A stretch of DNA of 6,456 nucleotides from an uncultured bacterium (lineage in GTDB: Bacteria; Bacillota; Clostridia; Lachnospirales; Lachnospiraceae). The stretch is taken from assembly GCA_947088515.1 (NCBI GenBank), contig CAMUHA010000188.1, positions 1 through 6,456 on the forward strand, given 5' to 3'. Under the pieces are notes generated by a model. It was not told where the DNA came from and made no database searches. It saw nothing but the letters and a program-made list of their open reading frames with translations. Shown here in pieces: positions 1 to 5,537 of the stretch (positions are counted from its first letter, which is position 1; each line of letters begins with the position of its first letter). Made by a program: the position numbers and the translations under genes.

Positions 1-83
1 GCTGCGCCCCGTTTGATAACAGGTTTGTTGTGTATGTGTGTCTTAGTGTGTGGAAGTGGAAACCCTCTAACTCCGGTACTTTT

Positions 84-307
84 CTTGCTGCTGTCCGGCA
101 GGAGATGGCGATAATCCGGCAATAGGCTTGCTTATTTGTAAAGATAAGGATAATGTTGTGGCAGAATATTCTTTGGAAGAAGTTTCGCAACCGATTGGTA
201 TTGCGGGATATGAATTAAGCAACGCTCTCAGCAAAGAATATCAACGCAGTCTTCCTACAATAGAAACGTTGGAATCTGAAGTTGCAAAAATGATGGATAC
301 AAAATAG
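84..307 (+). pseudogene. C-terminal remnant of a YhcG-type (DUF1016) PDDEXK nuclease-family gene
   Basis: The frame from about 104 to the TAG at 305-307 reads GDGDNPAIGLLICK, then AEYSLEEVSQPIGIAGYEL, then LPTIETLESEVAKMMDTK. This matches the C-terminal end of the YhcG/DUF1016 family, whose hallmarks are NPxIGLxxCK, PIGIxxY and LPxIExxExE; intact members are several hundred residues long. The frame is closed upstream by TAA at 68-70 and TAG at 44-46, so no full gene leads into it. Just upstream, a different frame (84-104) reads LAAVRQE, which resembles the family's segment before GDNP but lacks about four residues. Joining the two needs one extra base near 103, as if GAAGAT had become GAGAT. 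I read this as a 5'-truncated, frameshifted remnant. Family members are linked in the literature to DNA-processing or defence-type loci, but no activity can survive here because the catalytic part is absent. The upstream gene body could lie rearranged outside the window. Confidence 0.65.
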
Positions 308-334
308 TCTGCAAGTTGTAGACTATTTTGTATC
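296..334. terminator. Perfect 15-bp palindrome, probable bidirectional terminator
   Basis: The arms GATACAAAATAGTCT (296-310) and AGACTATTTTGTATC (320-334) are exact reverse complements. They are separated by the 9-nt spacer GCAAGTTGT, which can itself pair further (one G-T plus three Watson-Crick pairs). The outer arms hold A-rich and T-rich runs around the AGTCT/AGACT core, so either strand gives a stem followed by TTTTGTAT. That is the arrangement expected of a terminator working in both directions. The TAG of the + strand remnant (305-307) lies within the left arm. By symmetry the right arm carries a TAG for minus-strand readers at 323-325. The weak, interrupted U-run makes termination strength uncertain. 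Confidence 0.6.
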
Positions 335-438
335 TATATCGTTTGGTACTAAATAGCCTCCCCAGTCTGCAACCTCATCGTTATACAGACCTGTACAAGC
401 AGCAGAAAACCATGTCCATCATTGCAGTAAACTCCTTT
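323..438 (-). other. Possible decayed minus-strand coding remnant
   Basis: On the minus strand, 418-323 reads WTWFSAACTGLYNDEVADWGG and then YLVPNDIDTK, ending at a TAG inside the palindrome. The frame is closed just upstream by TGA (421-419), and there is no start codon or ribosome binding site. A second frame from 438 to about 406 reads KGVYCNDGHGF. The two would join smoothly if the T-run at 406-409 had one more base. The composition looks protein-like, but I do not recognise a family. It could be the 3' tail of a degraded gene convergent with the YhcG-like remnant, or chance. Confidence 0.2.
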
Positions 439-442
439 ACCC

Positions 443-471
443 GAAAATATAAAGACTGTCCTCTTGACAGT
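443..471 (-). terminator. Weak intrinsic terminator candidate for the XRE regulator gene
   Basis: Read on the minus strand, a 6-bp stem ACTGTC/GACAGT (471-466 and 460-455) with the 5-nt loop AAGAG is followed by CTTTATATTTTC. It lies about 60 nt past the stop of the regulator gene, the expected place. The stem is short and the U-run is interrupted, so this is tentative. Confidence 0.35.
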
Positions 472-533
472 GCTAATTAATATTTTAAAGACTTCGAAAG
501 ATTACCGCAACATCCTTTAGTAATTGTATTTTG

Positions 534-1310
534 CTATTCCTTTTTATAGCTTCCCACTACATAAACAGGAATAAACATCCCCCCCAAAAATAAGAGTAAT
601 GTAACGATTCCCACTGCCATACTGTTCCTCAGACCCGGAAAAAGCAGTCCAAACAATAGCACTGCCATAGGTATCACAGTGATGCTTGCCATTGACCAAA
701 TACGCAGTGTGCGTACAATATACGGCCAGTTTCTATTATTAAAATGAATCCCTGGCATATTAATTTCAAACATCCCATCTGTATAAAAACTTATCTTATT
801 ATCATCATAATAAGATGGCAGTCTTTCCTTTATACAAAACCAGAAATAAACACCAAAAATAATTCCCAACATCTCCTCTACCAATAGTCCGTTCATTGTC
901 AGTTCTCTCATAGTATATCCCAGTTTAAACAATACCAGCCCTTCCATTGCTACCACTGCAAGACCTGCACAAAAAAGCAGTCCGCGTCTTAATACTTCTT
1001 TCCTGTCCTTTCCCGTTGCTTCTCCTGACAGCGTCAGCGCTTTCTTTACCAGATTTTCCACATCATTTGCCCTCATCCTGCCTTCGGCTTCTATTCGTTT
1101 TCCCTCAAGAAGCTCCGTTACGGTAACGCCAAGAATCTCTGCCAGTGGAATCAGCATCTGAATATCAGGCAGACTAATCCCCCTCTCCCATTTACTGACT
1201 GCTTTATCAGAAATAAAAAGCTTCTGTGCAAGCTCCTTCTGGGTATACCCTTTCTCCTTCCTCTGTGTCTGAATAAATTTTCCAAAAAGCTCCTTATCAA
1301 TTTCAGACAT
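534..1310 (-). CDS. XRE-family HTH regulator with a four-helix membrane tail
   Basis: This encodes a 258-residue predicted membrane-anchored transcription factor. Residues about 8-70 form a Cro/C1-type helix-turn-helix domain, including YTQKELAQKLFISDKAVSKW and the ERGISLPDIQMLIPLAEILGV stretch typical of clostridial XRE proteins. A polar linker (about 71-108) leads to four hydrophobic segments at roughly 109-129, 140-160, 204-226 and 231-253. The loop between the second and third contains SYYDDNKISFYTDGMFEINMP. The start at 1310 is chosen because AAAGGAGG sits 8 nt upstream. The same frame stays open to an ATG at 1454, but that codon has no ribosome binding site and overlaps a likely -10 box, so the 48-residue extension is probably untranslated. 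The gene is separated from the opp operon by a strong terminator. The domain layout suggests a one-component sensor-regulator responding to a membrane or envelope signal; its targets and ligand are unknown. The HTH call is firm, the role inferred. Confidence 0.9.
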   Translation of the reverse strand: MSEIDKELFGKFIQTQRKEKGYTQKELAQKLFISDKAVSKWERGISLPDIQMLIPLAEILGVTVTELLEGKRIEAEGRMRANDVENLVKKALTLSGEATGKDRKEVLRRGLLFCAGLAVVAMEGLVLFKLGYTMRELTMNGLLVEEMLGIIFGVYFWFCIKERLPSYYDDNKISFYTDGMFEINMPGIHFNNRNWPYIVRTLRIWSMASITVIPMAVLLFGLLFPGLRNSMAVGIVTLLLFLGGMFIPVYVVGSYKKE

Positions 1311-1318
1311 AACCGATA

Positions 1319-1326
1319 CCTCCTTT
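1319..1326 (-). promoter_or_regulatory. Ribosome binding site of the XRE regulator
   Basis: AAAGGAGG on the minus strand is a near-perfect Shine-Dalgarno sequence 8 nt upstream of the ATG at 1310-1308. It fixes the start within a frame that stays open for another 48 codons upstream. Confidence 0.85.
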
Positions 1327-1449
1327 GCAATTTTCAAACTGCCTTCCGTTCCTTTGCTATATTCTGCTATCAAATCATAAAGCCAGACCCATCCAGGCCG
1401 CAACCGTCTACAAGTGGAATTCTCTTTTTCCATGTAAACCTCTGGTAGA

Positions 1450-1477
1450 ATCATATATTACTACAATAAATCATCAA
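1450..1477 (-). promoter_or_regulatory. Candidate sigma-A promoter for the XRE regulator
   Basis: On the minus strand, TTGATG (1477-1472) and TATGAT (1455-1450) are separated by 16 nt in an AT-rich stretch. Each is one or two bases from the consensus. Transcription would start near 1443, leaving a leader of about 130 nt before the ATG at 1310. A second, weaker possibility is TTGCGG with TATGAT at 18-nt spacing, closer to the gene (about 1375-1404). Neither is proven. Confidence 0.4.
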
Positions 1478-1566
1478 GATCCCCTCTGCTTTGCTTCCGG
1501 TGCAGACATCTGGCATTAAACATGCAATGATACAGGGCATCGGGGTATCAGACCCTTGGTTATCCT

Positions 1567-1595
1567 AAAAAAGAGTCCGGCCACTCGCCGGACTC
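1567..1595 (-). terminator. Strong intrinsic terminator of the opp operon
   Basis: On the minus strand, a perfect GC-rich 9-bp stem, GAGTCCGGC (1595-1587) and GCCGGACTC (1581-1573), encloses the 5-nt loop GAGTG. It is followed directly by six T residues (1572-1567). It lies about 70 nt downstream of the oppF stop and separates the operon from the XRE regulator gene. This is textbook Rho-independent architecture. Confidence 0.92.
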
Positions 1596-1663
1596 CTTCT
1601 GTCCACTACAGCTCTCCTGACCCAAAACCGCTCTGGTCATCCTGCTGCCTGTCTTTATTTTCT

Positions 1664-2671
1664 TTATTTACCATCATACAAATGGCATCTCACAAAATGT
1701 CCGTTCCCAAACTCCTTAGCTTCCGGCGCCTGTTCTTTACAGATCGCCATACAATCTTTACACCGTGTATGGAACTTGCAGCCCTTAGGCGGCTTTGCCG
1801 GAGAAGGAATATCTCCTTCCAGTATCGTTCTGTTAATCTTAACATCCGGGTCAGGCATGGGAATGGCGCTGAACAATGCTTTCGTATATGGATGCAGGGG
1901 ATTTCCAAAAATATCGCTGGTACTTCCAGTCTCCACAAGCCCTCCAAGATACATAACGCCAATCGTGTCCGAAATATGTTCCACCACAGAAAGGTCATGG
2001 GAAATAAACAGGTATGTCAGATTCATTTTCTCCTGTAGTTCCTTCAGCAGATTAATAATCTGCGCCTGAATCGACACATCAAGGGCTGATACAGGTTCGT
2101 CACAGACGATAAATTCCGGCTTTAAGGCAAGCGCTCTTGCAATACAGATACGTTGTCTCTGTCCCCCTGAAAATTCATGGGGATATCTGTCCTTATGGTA
2201 CTCCTGCAGGCCACAGTTTAACATTACTTTGGTAATATAGTCGTTGTATTGCTCTCTGGGTACCAAATTATGTTCTTTTACTGCCTCCCCAATAATTTCA
2301 CCAACTGGAAGCCTGGGCGATAAGGAAGAATAAGGGTCCTGGAAAATAATCTGCATCTTGGTGCGCAATTCCCGCATTTTCTTTTTATCTGTCTGGCTCA
2401 CATCCTCTCCATTAAAAAGAATGGTGCCGTCCGTCTTTTCAATCAGACGCAGGATGGTGCGCCCGGTAGTTGACTTTCCGCAGCCGGATTCTCCAACCAG
2501 CCCCATGGTAGTTCCCCTTTTTATGCTAAAGGATACGTCATCTACTGCCTTAACACTGCCTGTCACGCCTCCAAAAAAACCTCCCTTTATGGGAAAATAT
2601 TTCTTTAAGTGAGACACTTCCAGAATATTGTCATTGCCAGCAGCTGCTTTATCTTTTACTTCGTTGCTCAT
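1664..2671 (-). CDS. oppF: Oligopeptide ABC transporter ATP-binding protein OppF
   Basis: This is a 335-residue cytoplasmic ATPase that pairs with OppD to power peptide import through OppBC. The motifs are complete: Walker A GESGCGKST (60-68), Q-loop Q111 in IIFQDP, signature FSGGQRQR (167-174), Walker B FIVCDEP (187-193), D-loop SALD (195-198) and switch H225. The C-terminal oligopeptide/dipeptide transporter domain begins near NPLHPYTKALFSAIP (257-271), and IPSPAKPPKGCKFHTRC is characteristic of OppF-type subunits. C298, C304, C311 and C329 follow a C-x5-C-x6-C-x17-C pattern like that associated with a [4Fe-4S] cluster in this domain of related transporters. The ATG overlaps the oppD stop in ATGA, and AAGGAGG (2687-2681) lies 9 nt upstream, so translation is coupled to oppD. 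Length is normal. The substrate cannot be read from an ATPase; dipeptide (Dpp) or App-type specificity is also possible. Confidence 0.93.
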   Translation of the reverse strand: MSNEVKDKAAAGNDNILEVSHLKKYFPIKGGFFGGVTGSVKAVDDVSFSIKRGTTMGLVGESGCGKSTTGRTILRLIEKTDGTILFNGEDVSQTDKKKMRELRTKMQIIFQDPYSSLSPRLPVGEIIGEAVKEHNLVPREQYNDYITKVMLNCGLQEYHKDRYPHEFSGGQRQRICIARALALKPEFIVCDEPVSALDVSIQAQIINLLKELQEKMNLTYLFISHDLSVVEHISDTIGVMYLGGLVETGSTSDIFGNPLHPYTKALFSAIPMPDPDVKINRTILEGDIPSPAKPPKGCKFHTRCKDCMAICKEQAPEAKEFGNGHFVRCHLYDGK

Positions 2672-3822
2672 TTGGACGTGCCTCCTTCCTTACAGCGGTA
2701 ACAGCTCACAACATGCGTGGGTGATATCTGGTATGCCTGGGGATAAACGCCCTCACATTCCGCCACACACATTTCACATCTGTCCTTAAAGTAACAATAA
2801 TCAGGCATATCCACTGGATTAGGAACACTGCCCGGAATACTGTATAGCCTGTCAATGTGTTTTCCAACCACCGGTTTGGAATTCATCAATCCTATCGTAT
2901 AAGGGTGTCTTGCATCCTTAAAAATTTCCCATGCCGTACCCTTTTCAATCACACGTCCGGCATACATAACCACCACATAATCCGCCATCTCCGCCACAAC
3001 TCCAAGGTCATGGGTAATCAGCATAATTGAGCTGTTGATTTTATCCTTCAGGCTACGGAGCAAATCCAGCACCTGGGCCTGGATAGTCACATCCAGTGCG
3101 GTGGTAGGCTCGTCAGCAACAATCAGTCTGGGATTGCAAGCGAGCGCCATTGCAATCATAATACGCTGTCTCATACCACCGGAAAGCTCATGCGGATACA
3201 TCCGGTAAACCCCCTCTTTATTGGCAATCCCCACCATATCAAGCATTTCTATCGTGCGCGCCTTTACCTGTTCCTTTGACATTCCAGAATTATGAAGGGC
3301 AATTACCTCGTCCACCTGTTCTCCTATCCGGAATACCGGGTTTAAAGAAGTCATTGGCTCCTGGAATATCATGGACATATAATTTCCCCGAAGCTTCTGC
3401 ATCACTTCCGCTGGCGCATTGACCACATTATAAACTTTCTCACCTGTATTAAAACGGATTTCTCCTTCTACAGTCTGCCCCGCCGGTCTTTGCACCAGCT
3501 GCATCAGAGAAAGGCTTGTGACAGACTTTCCGCATCCTGATTCCCCTACAATTCCCACCGTTTTTCCCTGGGGAACATCAAACGACACACCGCTTACCGA
3601 TTTTACAGTTCCTATGTCAGTGAAAAAGTAGGTATGCACATTATCAAACTCCACACAGTTATCATTATTTTTCATCTGTGTGACATATTCTGATTCTGGT
3701 ATATTTTTTCTGTTTCTCTTCTTTTCCATTTCCGAAGTAATCTTGCGGTTTCTTTTGGAAATCTCACGCGATTCCTTGGCAGATATATAATTTGCGCTTT
3801 TTTTCTTATTACCAAATGCCAT
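2668..3822 (-). CDS. oppD: Oligopeptide ABC transporter ATP-binding protein OppD, with basic N-terminal extension
   Basis: This is the second ATPase of the peptide importer, 384 residues from the chosen ATG. Residue numbers here count from the GTG at 3831; subtract 3 for the ATG. Motifs are Walker A GESGCGKS (96-103), Q157 in MIFQEP, signature LSGGMRQR (216-223), Walker B LIVADEP (236-242), LD at 246-247 and switch H274. The C-terminal peptide-transporter domain includes RHPYTIGLMNSKP and cysteines C346, C352, C359 and C377, spaced as in OppF. The ATG at 3822 is preferred over the in-frame GTG because AGGTGG sits 5 nt upstream of it, while the GTG abuts the oppC stop and has no binding site. 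The ATPase domain starts near residue 58; before it lies a Lys/Arg-rich segment of over 50 residues (including NKKKSAN and MEKKRNRKN). Typical OppD proteins begin within about ten residues of the domain. The gene is 9 nt after oppC and overlaps oppF by 4 nt. Confidence 0.92.
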   Translation of the reverse strand: MAFGNKKKSANYISAKESREISKRNRKITSEMEKKRNRKNIPESEYVTQMKNNDNCVEFDNVHTYFFTDIGTVKSVSGVSFDVPQGKTVGIVGESGCGKSVTSLSLMQLVQRPAGQTVEGEIRFNTGEKVYNVVNAPAEVMQKLRGNYMSMIFQEPMTSLNPVFRIGEQVDEVIALHNSGMSKEQVKARTIEMLDMVGIANKEGVYRMYPHELSGGMRQRIMIAMALACNPRLIVADEPTTALDVTIQAQVLDLLRSLKDKINSSIMLITHDLGVVAEMADYVVVMYAGRVIEKGTAWEIFKDARHPYTIGLMNSKPVVGKHIDRLYSIPGSVPNPVDMPDYCYFKDRCEMCVAECEGVYPQAYQISPTHVVSCYRCKEGGTSK

Positions 3823-3827
3823 CTGTA

Positions 3828-3833
3828 CCACCT
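3828..3833 (-). promoter_or_regulatory. Ribosome binding site deciding the oppD start
   Basis: AGGTGG on the minus strand overlaps the end of the oppC stop codon and lies 5 nt upstream of the ATG at 3822-3820. It favours this ATG over the GTG at 3831-3829, three codons earlier, which the site itself partly covers. Confidence 0.6.
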
Positions 3834-5523
3834 ACCGTTTCATTTTCGGGTCAAACGCATCACGAAGACCATCACCAATAAAGTTAAATGCAAGCACAGT
3901 CAGCAGAATCATAAATCCCGCCGGGACCCATACAAACAAATAGTTTGTCATAACATAGGAGTCATTTACTGCATTAATAATACTTCCCCATGAAGCTGCC
4001 GGATATTTAATGCCAAGCCCTAAGAAGCTTAGTGTAGCCTCCGCCAAAATTACTTCTCCCAACCCCATAGTAGCAAATACAATCAGCTGCGGCACTACAT
4101 TTGGAATCAAATGCTTAAAAATCCTGCGGCTTACCCGGATGCCTGTCGCTTCCGTTGCTACCATAAACTCCTGCTCCCGGAGAGACAAAATCTGCCCTCG
4201 GACAATACGGGCGATCCCCACCCATCCGATAAGACTCATAACGATACAAAGCATATAAATACGTGTTGTGGGGCTTGCCCTGTAATGGTCCATTATAGAA
4301 CCTAATATCAGGTACAACGGCATGGAAGGCACACAGTAAATCACATCCACCAGCCGCATCAGGATATTATCAATCCACCCACCGGAATAACCGGCAATAC
4401 CACCAATAATAATGCCAATAATCACCTCAATGATAACCACCACAAACCCAATCAGCAAAGAAATACGTCCGCCATACATAAGCCTTGCCAGCAAGTCCAT
4501 GCCATTGGCGTCTGTTCCTATCCAATGCTCTTTGGAAGGTTTCGCGTAAGTGTCAATCACTCTGGTTTCCTGAAAACGGGAAATCAGATACTGCCCGTTT
4601 TTCTCTGATAGTAGATAAGATTCTGATATATCGCCATCAGATGAACCTTCAGCAGCAAATTCAAAAGATTCCGCCCCTTCCCTGATGGCAAGGGCTGCTG
4701 CTTCCTTAAATTCCGGCGAAAGGAATACGCCTCCTACTACACTGTTCATATTCATATTGGAAATATACACATAGTCAGAACCGTCTGCTGCCAGAATCAT
4801 TGCAGAGCCTTCACCGCCTGCTTCAATCGTATAATCATTTTCCCCAGCTTCAAAATTCTTATCCCCCTGGCTCATTGCAACCAGAGCGTTTTTATAAAAT
4901 TCAAAGGACAAAACAGTGCTCTGGGTATAAGGGGTAAAAGACATCTTGCAGACTACTGCCAGCTCTGAAACTATATACAATAGTTCCTTTCCTGTGGAGT
5001 CATCCACCATATAAGCAGTTCCATCATACTCAAAGTAACTGCTTCCTGCCCCAACCGCTTTATCATGCTCCTCTGAACGGATGGCCCTTGGATTTTTAGT
5101 TTCTTCCGCATTATAAACAATATGGGAATCCCCCTCCAAAGCTCTTACTGCAATCTTGCCGCCGCCTCTTGTTTCCACCACCGTCTGGCCTTTACTGACG
5201 GCTAGAACAAACTTGGAATACAAATCGCTGGGGATTTGGGCATCTTCATTTTCAAACAGCATATAATCACTAATGTAAGTTGCGCCTGCATAATCTTTTC
5301 TCATTTCTTCCGTACGGTAAAACACCTGACTTTGTCCGTACGGGATAATTGCTCCCCCTAAAAAGGAAAACAAAAACATAAATATGATAATTACCATTCC
5401 GATAATCGCAAGCCGGTTTCTGAAAAAACGTTTTGCCACCAGCATACTTGGAGAAAGCACCCTGACACGCTGGGTATCGTCTAACTTTACTTCTTCTACT
5501 TTTGCATTTTCTTCGTTAGCCAT
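3832..5523 (-). CDS. oppC: Oligopeptide ABC transporter permease OppC with large extracytoplasmic insertion
   Basis: This is one of the two membrane subunits forming the peptide channel. At 563 residues it is nearly twice the usual OppC length of about 300. The N-terminus has the family's RFFRNRLAIIG motif leading into TM1 (about 37-61). The conserved core resumes at HWIGTDANGMDLLARLMYGG (333-352). Further helices lie near 352-378, 389-411, 422-440, 478-500 and 527-549. The EAA loop that contacts the ATPases is at 452-475 (EFMVATEATGIRVSRRIFKH), and the GDGLRDAFDPK ending is typical. Residues about 65-330 are an insertion placed between TM1 and the core, so predicted outside the membrane; it is rich in Asp, Glu, Ser and Gly and has no hydrophobic helix. 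The ATG is preceded by AAAGGAG (5537-5531) at 7 nt. The gene starts 14 nt after oppB. No frameshift is visible; the insertion is in frame and similar in style to its surroundings. Confidence 0.92.
   Translation of the reverse strand: MANEENAKVEEVKLDDTQRVRVLSPSMLVAKRFFRNRLAIIGMVIIIFMFLFSFLGGAIIPYGQSQVFYRTEEMRKDYAGATYISDYMLFENEDAQIPSDLYSKFVLAVSKGQTVVETRGGGKIAVRALEGDSHIVYNAEETKNPRAIRSEEHDKAVGAGSSYFEYDGTAYMVDDSTGKELLYIVSELAVVCKMSFTPYTQSTVLSFEFYKNALVAMSQGDKNFEAGENDYTIEAGGEGSAMILAADGSDYVYISNMNMNSVVGGVFLSPEFKEAAALAIREGAESFEFAAEGSSDGDISESYLLSEKNGQYLISRFQETRVIDTYAKPSKEHWIGTDANGMDLLARLMYGGRISLLIGFVVVIIEVIIGIIIGGIAGYSGGWIDNILMRLVDVIYCVPSMPLYLILGSIMDHYRASPTTRIYMLCIVMSLIGWVGIARIVRGQILSLREQEFMVATEATGIRVSRRIFKHLIPNVVPQLIVFATMGLGEVILAEATLSFLGLGIKYPAASWGSIINAVNDSYVMTNYLFVWVPAGFMILLTVLAFNFIGDGLRDAFDPKMKR
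4534..5331 (-). other. OppC extracytoplasmic insertion with three imperfect repeats
   Basis: This stretch encodes residues about 65-330 of OppC. Three segments share a pattern of aromatic, short Ala-rich helix, Gly, then Glu: YSKFVLAVSKGQTVVE (102-117), YKNALVAMSQGDKNFE (210-225) and FKEAAALAIREGAESFE (272-288). Each is followed by a Gly/Asp-rich, beta-like segment. This suggests a domain built by duplication and divergence. I do not recognise a named domain; its role, such as contacting the peptide-binding lipoprotein or the cell wall, is speculation. Confidence 0.5.
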
Positions 5524-5537
5524 ATCCTTTCTCCTTT

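Noticed and set aside
464..490. TTGACA on the + strand as a promoter -35 box
   Set aside because: No acceptable -10 hexamer occurs 16-18 nt downstream, and no + strand gene follows. The bases also belong to the terminator-like stem.
1311..1454. 48-residue N-terminal extension of the XRE regulator
   Set aside because: No RBS precedes the ATG at 1454, which overlaps a likely -10 box. An excellent RBS precedes the ATG at 1310, and XRE proteins normally start right at the HTH domain.
1562..1642. 26-codon minus-strand frame after oppF
   Set aside because: It reads straight through the strong terminator hairpin and U-run, lacks a good RBS and has no recognisable content.
1690..1998. 102-codon minus-strand frame inside oppF
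   Set aside because: It is out of frame with oppF, whose motifs are complete across the whole region, so it is a shadow.
1556..2038. 160-codon open frame on the + strand
   Set aside because: It runs antisense over the oppF terminator and oppF itself, has no RBS and no recognisable protein character. The same applies to the other + strand frames over oppF, oppC, oppB and the regulator (1325-1519, 1776-2069, 2358-2612, 4010-4258, 4111-4305, 4485-4685, 5793-6014).
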